Below are positions 36,858 to 47,861 of a stretch of 64,000 bases of DNA, one piece after another (the stretch's first letter is position 1; every line of letters starts with the position of its first letter). Made by a program: the position numbers and the translations under genes. Origin of the DNA: Bradyrhizobium arachidis (GTDB lineage: Bacteria; Pseudomonadota; Alphaproteobacteria; Rhizobiales; Xanthobacteraceae); contig NZ_CP030050.1 in NCBI RefSeq assembly GCF_015291705.1, positions 8,680,001 to 8,744,000 of the forward strand, given 5' to 3'. The notes beneath the pieces are model-generated. The model did no database searches. It had not been told where the DNA came from and saw nothing but the letters and a program-made list of their open reading frames with translations.

Positions 36858-37382
36858 TCACGCCTCGTTGCCGCCTTCCTGCCGCGTGGCCTCGAACAAA
36901 AACCACGTTCGCCGCTCGGTCTCGTCGATGAAGACTTCGAGGATGCTGGCGCTGGCGACATCGCCGGCCTCGTCACAGACCTCATGCGCCTTCCGCATGG
37001 CAGCCGCGACATGCTTGTTGTCCTGCATCAATTCGCGCAGCATCTCGCGCGGCGGGACGTAATCCTCGTTGTTGTCCTTGATGGTCTGGAGTTTTGCGAC
37101 CTGGCCGATCGATTTGAGCGTGGTGCCGCCGATCTTGCGGACGCGCTCGGCGAGCTGGTCGGTGGTGGCGAAGATCTGATCGGACTGCTCGTCGAGCAGC
37201 AGATGATAGTCGCGGAAATGCCGGCCGCTGATGTGCCAGTGGAAATTCTTGGTCTTCAGATACAGCGCGAAAGCATCGGCCAGAAGCACGTTGAGCGCCT
37301 CCGAAACCTTGTTGACCGCCTGGGACGACAGATCGGTGGGGGTGTCGAGGTCGGGCGAGACCTTGCTGGGGGCTTTGCTCAC
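36858..37382 (-). CDS. dps: Dps-family DNA-protecting ferritin
   Basis: 174 residues. The start is the GTG at 37382, because AGGAAGG lies nine bases upstream and the protein begins in the right place; the frame itself continues far upstream without sense. The inter-subunit ferroxidase residues are in place: His48, His60, Asp64, Asp75 and Glu79 (NFHWHISGRHFRDYHLLLDE, then TTDQLAERV). Dps dodecamers oxidise and store iron and coat DNA in stress. It diverges from the methyltransferase gene at 37497. Confidence 0.93.
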   Translation of the reverse strand: MSKAPSKVSPDLDTPTDLSSQAVNKVSEALNVLLADAFALYLKTKNFHWHISGRHFRDYHLLLDEQSDQIFATTDQLAERVRKIGGTTLKSIGQVAKLQTIKDNNEDYVPPREMLRELMQDNKHVAAAMRKAHEVCDEAGDVASASILEVFIDETERRTWFLFEATRQEGGNEA

Positions 37383-37496
37383 GATGAACCTTCCTGTTAG
37401 GACGCGGACATTGACGGCGCGCCGTCGCACCCCTAACGCAAGGCGGGCAGCGCCGGTTCCTTCCCAGGAACCACTCGGCCGGGACCCTCGGATATC

Positions 37497-38198
37497 ATGG
37501 ACGATTGGATCGATTATTACGACTCGACGCATACGATCTATGTCAGCAAGCTGCATCGCGATTTGCACTTCCAGATCATCGCGCGGGACATCATTGGTTA
37601 CATCCCCTCGCCCGACGCGAGCGTGCTGGACTATGCCTGCGGCGAGGCGCTGTCGGCGAGCCAGGTGGCATCGGCCTGCGGCAAGCTGATCCTGGCCGAG
37701 CCGGCGCCCGGCGTGCGCGGTCGGTTGATCGCGCGCTTTGCCCCGAACACGAAAATCCGCGTCCGCTCGCTCGACGACGTCCGCAAGATGCAGGACCAGT
37801 CGATCGATCTCGCGGTGATGAACTCGGTCGCGCAATACATGACATCGGAGGAGCTCGACGGCGCGTTGCTCAACATCCGCCGCATCCTGAAGCCCTCCGG
37901 CAAGCTGGTGCTCGGCGATATCTTGCAGCCCAATGTGGGCATGGGCCGCGACGTGATGGCGTTGCTCAGCTTCGGCCTGCGGCACGGTTTTCTGAAGGAC
38001 GCGCTGATCGGGCTGATCAGCACCGCGCTGTCAGATTACCGTCACTTACGCTCGCGCATCGGGCTCCAGCGCTACAGCGAGGACGAGATCACCGCCAAGC
38101 TGAGGGCCGCGGGCTTCGCGGTCCAGCGCGCTCACACCAATATCGGCCACAATCGCTGGCGTATGAGCTTCATCGCGCGGCCGCCGCTAGTTCGTTAA
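37497..38198 (+). CDS. class I SAM-dependent methyltransferase
   Basis: 233 residues. VLDYACGEALSASQVA is motif I for SAM binding (a variant of DxGxG), LAVMNSVAQYMTSEELDGALLNIRRILKPSGKLVLGDI covers motifs II-III. The C-terminal part (RYSEDEITAKLRAAGFAVQR) is typical of small-molecule or lipid methyltransferases. Substrate unknown. Downstream follows the tRNA-like sequence. Confidence 0.85.
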   Translation: MDDWIDYYDSTHTIYVSKLHRDLHFQIIARDIIGYIPSPDASVLDYACGEALSASQVASACGKLILAEPAPGVRGRLIARFAPNTKIRVRSLDDVRKMQDQSIDLAVMNSVAQYMTSEELDGALLNIRRILKPSGKLVLGDILQPNVGMGRDVMALLSFGLRHGFLKDALIGLISTALSDYRHLRSRIGLQRYSEDEITAKLRAAGFAVQRAHTNIGHNRWRMSFIARPPLVR

Positions 38199-38252
38199 GC
38201 ATAATAATTAGCTGAGGTGGCCTGCGGTATCCTGATCAGGCATGATCGCGAC

Positions 38253-38328
38253 GGCCCGGTGGCGGAAGCGTCTACGCGAGGGCGGTGCAACGCTCTTCAT
38301 CCTGGTTCAAATCCAGGCCGGGTCTCCA
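38253..38328 (+). tRNA. tRNA-like sequence, anticodon probably GCA (Cys), atypical
   Basis: 76 bases with acceptor GGCCCGG / CCGGGTC (one G-U pair), discriminator T and an encoded CCA, and a perfect T arm CCTGG-TTCAAAT-CCAGG. A discriminator T fits tRNA-Cys, and GCA occurs in the anticodon loop. However, the anticodon arm AGGGC/GCTCT leaves an eight-base loop (or six with an extra pair), and the D loop lacks the usual GG. It may be a functional odd tRNA or a decayed one. Confidence 0.45.
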
Positions 38329-38339
38329 CGCTTCGCGCC

Positions 38340-38378
38340 TTCGGGGCTACGCGTGGCGCAGCCACGCAAGCCCCGAAG
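38340..38378. repeat. Palindromic element behind the tRNA-like sequence
   Basis: CTTCGGGGCT / AGCCCCGAAG outer arms and GCGTGGC / GCCACGC inner arms make one hairpin; the flanking CGCTTCGCGCC and GGCGCAGCGTG extend it roughly. Confidence 0.8.
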
Positions 38379-38460
38379 GGGCGCAGCGTGTCCGGCGTAG
38401 ATGGAGCGAAGCCCAAGCGAAGACGGACTGCCGGCCAAACCGCACGCAATCGTCTCAACT

Positions 38461-38832
38461 TCAGTCCGCCTCGACCACCTCGCACTCCGGCAGCAGCTGA
38501 AGCCGGTCCGCGTCCTTGGCCGCCGAGCTGATCACGGCATCGAGCAATCCCGGAAAACGCGCATCCAGATCCTCACGGCGCAGCCGCATGAAGCGGTTGG
38601 TGCCCGCGACGCGCGTCAGCATCAGGCCGCATTCGCGCAGTTTTGCGAAGTGATAGGCAAGGTTGGATTTGCCGGCGAGCCCGGAGAAGTCGCCGCAGCA
38701 GAGCTCGCTGCTGACACGTTCCTGCTGGGCAAGCTGGTAGACGATCGCCAGTCGGATCGGATCGCTCAGGCAATCCAGAACCATCGGCAGCTCGATCTGC
38801 TCGCGGGTGGGATGGAGGGGCGTGCGGCTCAT
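38461..38832 (-). CDS. ArsR-family transcriptional regulator
   Basis: 123 residues. Winged helix: LDCLSDPIRLAIVYQLAQQE, then SSELCCGDFSGLAGKSNLAYHFAKLRECGLM and the wing TRVAGTNRFMRLRREDL. A CC pair at about residues 45-46 lies just before the recognition helix and could sense metals or thiols (inference). It diverges from the MFS gene, and two palindromes lie in the shared region, so it probably represses both genes. Confidence 0.9.
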   Translation of the reverse strand: MSRTPLHPTREQIELPMVLDCLSDPIRLAIVYQLAQQERVSSELCCGDFSGLAGKSNLAYHFAKLRECGLMLTRVAGTNRFMRLRREDLDARFPGLLDAVISSAAKDADRLQLLPECEVVEAD

Positions 38833-38862
38833 GGTCCCGAATCATAGCAAAGCGGCCGCAAT

Positions 38863-38880
38863 GTTCAATAGTTCTTGAAC
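38863..38880. promoter_or_regulatory. Operator 1 of the ArsR/MFS region
   Basis: GTTCAATAGTTCTTGAAC: arms match in six of seven positions. It lies 31 bases upstream of the arsR ATG. Confidence 0.8.
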
Positions 38881-38883
38881 CAA

Positions 38884-38912
38884 TTGACACTGAAACCGTT
38901 GCGTTCGATAGT
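38884..38912 (+). promoter_or_regulatory. Promoter of the MFS gene
   Basis: TTGACA (38884-38889), 17-base spacer, GATAGT (38907-38912). Confidence 0.68.
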
Positions 38913-38928
38913 TCAATAAACATTGAAC
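38911..38928. promoter_or_regulatory. Operator 2 of the ArsR/MFS region
   Basis: GTTCAATAAACATTGAAC: perfect 7-bp arms. It overlaps the end of the -10 and the predicted start point of the MFS promoter, where a repressor would block transcription. Confidence 0.85.
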
Positions 38929-38945
38929 ATAGGGATCGTCTTCAC

Positions 38946-40103
38946 ATGAGCGTATTCTGGCTGGCCCTCGGGGCCTTCGCGATCGGCACCGAAAGCTTTG
39001 TGATTGCTGGTCTTTTGCCAGCGATCGCCAATGATCTCTCGATATCCGTCTCGGCGGCCGGCCAACTAGTGACCGCCTATGCCCTCACCTATGCCGTGGG
39101 ATCGCCGATCCTGGCCGTGGCACTGAACAATATCGACCGCCGCACGGTGCTGGCGCTGGCGCTGACGACCTTCATCGCTGGCAATCTCGCGGCCATGGTG
39201 GCGAGCAACTATGCCTTCCTGCTGGCCTCGCGGATGCTGATGGCGCTGGGTTCGGGCCTGTGCATGCCGACGGCGCTCGCGGTGTCGGTGGCCGTCGCCT
39301 CCCCCGAAAGGCGCGGCCGCGCGGTAGCGCTGGTCACCTCGGGCCTCACGGTCGCGACCGTGATCGGCGTTCCTCTCGGCAACCTCGTCGGCAGCCTGCT
39401 CGGCTGGCGCGCGACCTTTGCGATGGTTGCCCTGATCGGCGCTGTTGCGCTTGCAGGCCTCCTGCTCGGCCTGCCCCGCGGCCTGCCGCGCAACACGGCT
39501 TCGCTCGGCGAACGGCTGGCGGTCGCGCGTCACAGCAATGTCGTGATCACCATTCTCTGGGCGCTCGGCGGCTTCACCGTGTTCACCTATTTCGCGGTCC
39601 CGCTGCATGGCCTTGGCTTCGATGCCTCGCAGATCAGCCTCGCACTGCTGGTGTTCGGCGGCGCCGCCGCGATCGGGAACATGCTCGGTGGCATCCTCGC
39701 CGACCGGCTCGGCACGCTCGCGACCGCAGCCCTTGGCCTCGCCGGCATGGCGAGCGCGCTGATCCTGCATTCGCTGGTCCTGAAGCTGATGCCCGGCCAG
39801 GCGCATTACGCGGTGCTGGGCGCGATCTTCCTCTGGGGCCTCTCGGGGTGGGCGTTCTATCCGGCCCAGATCGCCAGCATCATCCGGATCGAGCCGCAGG
39901 CCTCGATGATCGCGCTCTCGCTCAATGCCTCCGCGATGTATCTCGGCTTCGCCATCGGCGGAGTGCTCGGCGGCGCGGTGCTGGCCACCCTGTCGGCAAC
40001 CGACCTCGGTTGGATCGGCGGATCGAGCGTTGCGGCCTCGCTTCTGGTGCACCTCGCTCGTGGCTGGCAGGCACGACCAAAACCCGTCAAAATTGCCGGT
40101 TGA
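38946..40103 (+). CDS. MFS efflux transporter (DHA1-like)
   Basis: 385 residues with about 12 hydrophobic segments. GTESFVIAGLLPAIANDLSISVSAAGQLVTAYALTYAVG is typical of the AraJ/sugar-efflux and Bcr/drug groups; LGALADRLG-type motif A appears as GGILADRLGT in the second half. Regulation by the divergent ArsR protein suggests export of a toxic compound. Substrate unknown. Confidence 0.88.
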   Translation: MSVFWLALGAFAIGTESFVIAGLLPAIANDLSISVSAAGQLVTAYALTYAVGSPILAVALNNIDRRTVLALALTTFIAGNLAAMVASNYAFLLASRMLMALGSGLCMPTALAVSVAVASPERRGRAVALVTSGLTVATVIGVPLGNLVGSLLGWRATFAMVALIGAVALAGLLLGLPRGLPRNTASLGERLAVARHSNVVITILWALGGFTVFTYFAVPLHGLGFDASQISLALLVFGGAAAIGNMLGGILADRLGTLATAALGLAGMASALILHSLVLKLMPGQAHYAVLGAIFLWGLSGWAFYPAQIASIIRIEPQASMIALSLNASAMYLGFAIGGVLGGAVLATLSATDLGWIGGSSVAASLLVHLARGWQARPKPVKIAG

Positions 40104-40188
40104 TGGGCGTTTTTCGGGGTTTCGCCGCCCCGAAAACTGGTCTAAGACCCACCCGCGCGCGAGGGAAGACCCCGCGCTCTCGCACAAG

Positions 40189-40217
40189 GGGACGCGCGGC
40201 AAGCGCGCCCTTTTTTT
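40189..40217 (+). terminator. Rho-independent terminator behind the MFS gene
   Basis: GGG-A-CGCGC / GCGCG-CCC with loop GGCAA, followed by seven T residues. It ends 29 bases before carB. Confidence 0.78.
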
Positions 40218-40246
40218 GTGCCTAAATTCCAGTCCGGCGAGAGTTG

Positions 40247-43711
<3,465 letters not shown>

Positions 43712-43719
43712 TCGCGGGC

Positions 43720-43740
43720 GCGGAAAGCTGGCCTTTCCGC
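43720..43740 (+). terminator. Hairpin directly behind carB
   Basis: GCGGAAAG / CTTTCCGC around CTGGC. No T tract follows. Confidence 0.55.
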
Positions 43741-43764
43741 TAAGTGATTGGCAATGAAGCCACA

Positions 43765-43789
43765 ATGGCCGGAGGAACTGTCCGGCCAT
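43765..43789. terminator. Second hairpin behind carB
   Basis: ATGGCCGGA / TCCGGCCAT around GGAACTG, followed by ATGGTTGTTCT. It may end carB transcription or mark the start of the greA leader. Confidence 0.5.
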
Positions 43790-43924
43790 ATGGTTGTTCT
43801 GTTCCGGCGCCAGACCCACATAACCCACCGGTGGCCGCGTGCTCAGCCCCGGACATAGTGACGAATCAAGGTTGCCGCGCCTCCTGTTGTTGCGGGGGCG
43901 CGGGGCCGAAGGACGAGAGAAGAG

Positions 43925-44398
43925 ATGGAAAAGGTTCCGATGACCCAGGCCGGCTTTGTCGCGCTCGGGGAAGAATTGAAGCAGCGCCAGTCCGTGGACC
44001 GTCCGCGGATCATCGAGCATATCGCCGAGGCGCGCTCGCACGGAGACCTGTCGGAGAACGCGGAATATCATGCCGCGAAGGAAGAGCAGTCGCACAATGA
44101 GGGCCGCATCGCCGAGCTCGAGGACAAGCTCGCGCGCGCCGACATCATCGACATCTCGAAGCTCTCCGGCGACACCATCAAGTTCGGCGCCACCGTGACG
44201 CTGGTCGATGAGGACACCGAGAAGAAGACGGTGTGGCAGATCGTCGGCGAGGTCGAGGCCGACGCCAAGAAGGGCCGCATCTCCATCACCTCGCCGCTCG
44301 CGCGCGCGCTGATCGGCAAGAAGAAGGGCGCCTCCGTGGAGGTGAATACGCCCGGCGGCGCCAAGGCCTATGAGATCACCAAGGTGGAGTGGCGGTAG
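43925..44398 (+). CDS. greA: transcription elongation factor GreA
   Basis: 157 residues. The N-terminal coiled coil ([42 protein letters not shown]) carries the acidic tip [13 protein letters not shown] that reaches the RNA polymerase active site, and the C-terminal FKBP-like domain follows ([27 protein letters not shown]). It rescues back-tracked polymerase by transcript cleavage. AGAGAAGAG precedes ATG 43925. It is its own unit with a strong terminator. Confidence 0.97.
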   Translation: MEKVPMTQAGFVALGEELKQRQSVDRPRIIEHIAEARSHGDLSENAEYHAAKEEQSHNEGRIAELEDKLARADIIDISKLSGDTIKFGATVTLVDEDTEKKTVWQIVGEVEADAKKGRISITSPLARALIGKKKGASVEVNTPGGAKAYEITKVEWR

Positions 44399-44423
44399 CG
44401 ATTTGCCGCTGCGCTGATGTTCG

Positions 44424-44450
44424 AAAGGCCGCGCGTTGCGCGGCCTTTTT
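44424..44450 (+). terminator. Rho-independent terminator of greA
   Basis: AAAGGCCGCGC / GCGCGGCCTTT with loop GTT and a T-rich tail (TTTTTGTTT). Confidence 0.95.
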
Positions 44451-44496
44451 GTTTCGACGCGGGGCTTGCGTGAGAGAGCCCGCGCTCTCTCCACGC

Positions 44497-44580
44497 GTCA
44501 TTGCGAGGAGCGAAGCGACGAAGCAATCCAGACTGCCTCCGCGAAACGATTCTGGATTGCTTCGCTGCGCTCGTAACGAC
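44497..44580. repeat. Intergenic palindrome, family D
   Basis: GTCATTGCGAGGAGCGAAGC, AAGCAATCCAGA and the mirrored TCTGGATTGCTTCGC and GCTCGTAACGAC. Confidence 0.87.
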
Positions 44581-44613
44581 GGTGTGGAGAGCCGCGCGCC
44601 CAACTCTTTCACC

Positions 44614-44756
44614 GTCACCCTGAGGTGCTCGCCTCTTCGGCGAGCCGCGAAGGGCGACGGCCCAACTGTTGCCGCGCGCTGCTGCATGCGGGCCGTGCAT
44701 CCTTCGAGGCTCCCGATGGGGCGCCCTGCGCCCCATCACTCGCACCTCAGGATGAC
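44614..44756. repeat. Intergenic palindrome, family E
   Basis: GTCACCCTGAGGTGC at one end and GCACCTCAGGATGAC at the other, with smaller hairpins between (GGGGCGC / GCGCCCC and CTCGCCTCTTCGGCGAG). Confidence 0.85.
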
Positions 44757-44776
44757 GGATCGAACAGGCTCGCGCC

Positions 44777-45256
44777 CTACCTCCGTCCCTTCACGTCCAG
44801 CGGCACCGCCGCCTCGTATTTCGAATTGTGCAGCACCAGGGACGTGCGCACATTGCGCACGTGCGGGGCCGCCGTCAGGTGCGTCACGAAATCCTGGAAC
44901 GTCGCCATGTCAGGCGCGACGCATTTCAGAATGAAATCGACCTCGCCCGACAGCATCCAGCATTCACGCACCAGGGGCTCGGCGCGGACGAAGTCCTCGA
45001 AGGCGCGCAAATCAGCCTCGGCCTGGCTGGAGAGGTGCACGGCGGCGAACACGGTGACGTCGAAGCCGAGCTTGCGGGCGTCGAGGAGGCCGCGATAGCC
45101 GTGGATATAGCCCTCCTCCTCCAGCGTCCGGACCCGGCGCAGGCACGGCGGCGGCGAGATGCCGACCCGCTTGGCCAGCTCGACATTCGTGATTCGACCG
45201 TCGGCCTGGATCTCGGTCAGAATTTTCAGGTCGATCTCGTCTAGGTTCCGCGACAC
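44777..45256 (-). CDS. Lrp/AsnC-family transcriptional regulator
   Basis: 159 residues from a GTG at 45256, chosen because AGGAG lies ten bases upstream and the family's N-terminus (SRNLDEIDLKILTEIQADGR) starts there. HTH: TNVELAKRVGISPPPCLRRVRTLEEEGYI. The C-terminal RAM domain (FDVTVFAAVHLSS, FVRAEPLVRECWMLSGEVDFILKC) binds amino-acid effectors. It diverges from trxB with 265 bases between, where it may bind. Confidence 0.92.
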   Translation of the reverse strand: MSRNLDEIDLKILTEIQADGRITNVELAKRVGISPPPCLRRVRTLEEEGYIHGYRGLLDARKLGFDVTVFAAVHLSSQAEADLRAFEDFVRAEPLVRECWMLSGEVDFILKCVAPDMATFQDFVTHLTAAPHVRNVRTSLVLHNSKYEAAVPLDVKGRR

Positions 45257-45521
45257 GTGATTGGAACTCCTGGCCTTTGCGGCGGTATTGGGTGGTTTGT
45301 CGCAATCCTCATACCCAGTCCGCGCGGCTAGCGCAATTTTATTGCGCGTGCAGCGCAATCGACTTTTGTTCCGTGTTGGAAAAATCCGCTGACAGGGAAT
45401 GCAATTCTTGCATGGCTCACCAGAAGGCTTAGATTAGCTCTGATATTTCAGCGCCTCCGCGAGGCCTCCCGGCACGTTCCGCGCCCGCGCTGCAAATCCC
45501 CCGTGAAAGGCGTCCATCGAA

Positions 45522-46487
45522 ATGTCCGCTCCTGTTCATGCAAAGGTCGTCATCATTGGCTCCGGCCCCGCCGGCTACACCGCGGCGATCTACGCCGCGC
45601 GGGCGATGCTCGAGCCGATCCTGATCCAGGGCATCCAGCCGGGCGGCCAGCTCACCATCACCACCGACGTCGAGAACTATCCGGGCTTCGCCGACGTGAT
45701 CCAGGGCCCCTGGCTGATGGAACAGATGGAGAAGCAGGCGGTCCATGTCGGCACCAAGATCGTCTCCGACTTGGTGATCAAGCTCGACACCCACCAGCGG
45801 CCGTTCCGCCTCACCTGCGACAGTGGCGATGTCTATCTCGCCGACACCGTGATTCTCGCCACCGGCGCGCAGGCGCGCTGGCTCGGGCTGCCGTCCGAGG
45901 TGAAGTTCCAGGGCGGCGGCGTCTCAGCCTGCGCCACCTGCGACGGCTTCTTCTACCGCAACAAGGAGGTCATGGTGGTCGGCGGCGGCAATACCGCGGT
46001 CGAGGAAGCCCTGTACCTCACCAACCACGCCTCGCAGGTCACCATCGTGCATCGCCGCGATCACTTCCGCGCCGAGCGCATCCTGCAGGAGCGCCTGTTC
46101 AAGCACCCGAAGATCAAGGTGATCTGGGACTCCGCCGTCGACGAGATCTGCGGCACCGAGAACCCCAACAAGGTCACCCATGTGCGCCTCAAGAACGTCA
46201 AGACCGGCGCGCTCACGGACGTGAAGACCGACGGCATCTTCATCGCCATCGGACATGCGCCGGCGACCGAGCTCGTGAAAGACCAGGTCAAGCTGAAACC
46301 GTCGGGCTATGTCGAGGTCGCCCCGAACTCGACCGCGACCTCGGTGCCCGGCCTGTTCGCCGCCGGCGACGTGGCCGACGAGACCTATCGCCAGGCGGTC
46401 ACGGCCGCAGGCCTCGGCTGCATGGCAGCTCTCGAAGCCGAACGATTCCTGTCCCTGCGCGCCAGCGAGCGCGCTGCAGCGGAATAA
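45522..46487 (+). CDS. trxB: thioredoxin-disulfide reductase
   Basis: 321 residues. The FAD site is IIGSGPAGYTAAIYAARA; the redox-active pair is Cys137 and Cys140 in SACATCDGFFY; the NADPH site is VVGGGNTAVEEALYL; the C-terminal FAD motif is GLFAAGDVADETYRQAVTAAG. It reduces thioredoxin with NADPH in the cytoplasm. lsrB follows after five bases. Confidence 0.97.
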   Translation: MSAPVHAKVVIIGSGPAGYTAAIYAARAMLEPILIQGIQPGGQLTITTDVENYPGFADVIQGPWLMEQMEKQAVHVGTKIVSDLVIKLDTHQRPFRLTCDSGDVYLADTVILATGAQARWLGLPSEVKFQGGGVSACATCDGFFYRNKEVMVVGGGNTAVEEALYLTNHASQVTIVHRRDHFRAERILQERLFKHPKIKVIWDSAVDEICGTENPNKVTHVRLKNVKTGALTDVKTDGIFIAIGHAPATELVKDQVKLKPSGYVEVAPNSTATSVPGLFAAGDVADETYRQAVTAAGLGCMAALEAERFLSLRASERAAAE

Positions 46488-46492
46488 CGATC

Positions 46493-47416
46493 ATGCCTCG
46501 AACACGCGACGGATTTACAGACATGGACTGGGACAAGCTGAAGGTGTTTCACGCGGCGGCGGAAGCAGGCAGCTTCACGCATGCAGGCGAGCAGCTCGGC
46601 CTGTCGCAATCGGCGGTGTCACGCCAGGTCTCGGCGCTGGAGCAGGAGCTCTCGGTCTCGCTGTTCCACCGCCACGCCCGCGGCCTGATCCTCACCGAGC
46701 AGGGCGACCTCTTGTTCCGCACCGCGCATGACGTGTTCATGCAGCTCCAGGCGGCGCGCGCCAAGCTGACCGACAGCCGGGAGCGGCCGAGCGGCGACCT
46801 CAAGATCACCACCACGCCGGGCGTCGGCATCAACTGGCTGATCCCGCGGCTCGGCGAGTTCACCGCGCTCTATCCGGAGATCCGGATCTCGCTGATCGTC
46901 ACCGACGAGGAGCTGGATCTCTCCATGCGCGAGGCGGACGTTGCGATCCGCACCCGCAAGCCGACGCAGCCCGATCTCATCCAGCGCAAGCTGTTCGCGA
47001 TGGGCTTCCACGCCTATTGCTCGCCGGAATACATCAAGCGCTTCGGCACGCCGCGCACACTGGAGGAGCTCGACTCTCACCGCATCATCACGCTCTCCGA
47101 CGGCAACTTCGCGCCGCATCTTCAGAACCGCAACTGGCTGGTCGAAGCTGCGCGCAACGGCTCGGGTCCGCGCGAGGCCTATTTCAAGGTCAACAACATC
47201 CTTGGCCTGGTGCGCGCCTGTCAGCAGGGCCTCGGCATCGCCGCGCTGCCGGATTATCTCGTCGAGGAGCAGAGCCGCCTCGTGCAGCTGTTCGGCGAGT
47301 CCGATTCGATCCAGCTCGACACCTATTTCGTCTATCCCGAGGAGTTGAAGACGGTCGCGCGCGTGCAGGTGTTCCGCGACTTCGTGGTGAGCAAGGCGCA
47401 GCGTTGGCCGTCCTGA
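46493..47416 (+). CDS. lsrB: LsrB/VtlR-type LysR regulator
   Basis: 307 residues from ATG 46493 (ATG 46523 is also possible). The HTH FHAAAEAGSFTHAGEQLGLSQSAVSRQVSALEQEL and the text ELDLSMREADVAIRTRKPTQPDLIQRKLF follow the LsrB/VtlR proteins of rhizobia and Brucella. In Sinorhizobium and Agrobacterium LsrB controls redox balance and host interaction and sits behind trxB, as here. The frame is also open in this phase all through trxB, but that is coincidence. Confidence 0.87.
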   Translation: MPRTRDGFTDMDWDKLKVFHAAAEAGSFTHAGEQLGLSQSAVSRQVSALEQELSVSLFHRHARGLILTEQGDLLFRTAHDVFMQLQAARAKLTDSRERPSGDLKITTTPGVGINWLIPRLGEFTALYPEIRISLIVTDEELDLSMREADVAIRTRKPTQPDLIQRKLFAMGFHAYCSPEYIKRFGTPRTLEELDSHRIITLSDGNFAPHLQNRNWLVEAARNGSGPREAYFKVNNILGLVRACQQGLGIAALPDYLVEEQSRLVQLFGESDSIQLDTYFVYPEELKTVARVQVFRDFVVSKAQRWPS

Positions 47417-47419
47417 TTT

Positions 47420-47438
47420 CCGCATGTCTGACATGCGG
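47420..47438 (+). terminator. Hairpin directly behind lsrB
   Basis: CCGCATGT / ACATGCGG around CTG, starting four bases after the stop. No T tract follows, so it is more likely an mRNA-stabilising hairpin. Confidence 0.5.
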
Positions 47439-47590
47439 CCTCGGCTGTTGCTGCATGGCGCTGGAGAAGCCCATACTGCTTGCACGCTGAGCCTTCGCGT
47501 TGCGCATTTGTCCCCCTCCTCCAGTGGCGCGGGAGTTCAGTAATCCCTCTTGGAAGGTGATTGTGTCGGCCTCACGTGGCCAATACCTAA

Positions 47591-47618
47591 GCCGGGCCCT
47601 TCGGGTCCGGCTTTTTTT
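47591..47618 (+). terminator. Rho-independent terminator
   Basis: GCCGGGCCC / GGGTCCGGC with loop TTC and seven T residues. It ends lsrB transcription or a short RNA from 47440-47620, which includes a CCCCCTCCTCC anti-Shine-Dalgarno-like stretch. Confidence 0.92.
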
Positions 47619-47649
47619 CTTGCGATTCCGTTTTCGCCTTCCGCGTGTA

Positions 47650-47678
47650 TTGACAGTTCCAGGTGTACCCCGCATCAT
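47650..47678 (+). promoter_or_regulatory. Promoter of the candidate small RNA
   Basis: TTGACA (47650-47655), 17-base spacer, CATCAT (47673-47678; four of six consensus bases). The predicted start is near 47685. Confidence 0.5.
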
Positions 47679-47684
47679 TTGCCC

Positions 47685-47816
47685 ATGATCACGAAGTCGT
47701 GCGCCATCGTTTCGAAAAAAGGCCCCCATCCGGGGACCTCGGAATCTTGCGCGCGCTAGGCTGACTTCGTCATCGCGACAAATCCCGAAAACCCCGCCAC
47801 CTGGACGGGGTTTTTT
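47685..47816 (+). ncRNA. Candidate structured small RNA of about 130 bases
   Basis: GATCACGAAGTC (47687-47698) pairs with GACTTCGTCATC (47763-47774) in 11 of 12 positions, right at the predicted 5' end. Inside is a hairpin GGCCCCC / GGGGACC (47721-47738). A strong terminator ends it. No protein frame fits. I do not recognise a known RNA family. Confidence 0.5.
47789..47816. terminator. Terminator of the candidate small RNA
   Basis: AAACCCCG / CGGGGTTT around CCACCTGGA, followed by TTTTTT. Confidence 0.88.
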
Positions 47817-47861
47817 CATGTGCCCTCCGTCTCAGGTTTTTTCCCGAGAAGGAGATGGAAC

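Noticed and set aside
37383..37985. N-terminal extension of dps on the minus strand
   Set aside because: It lies antisense to the methyltransferase gene, and the GTG at 37382 has a strong ribosome-binding site.
45503..46492. Extension of the lsrB frame back through trxB
   Set aside because: It runs in a different phase of trxB, has no domain, and LysR proteins of this group start at the ATG chosen.
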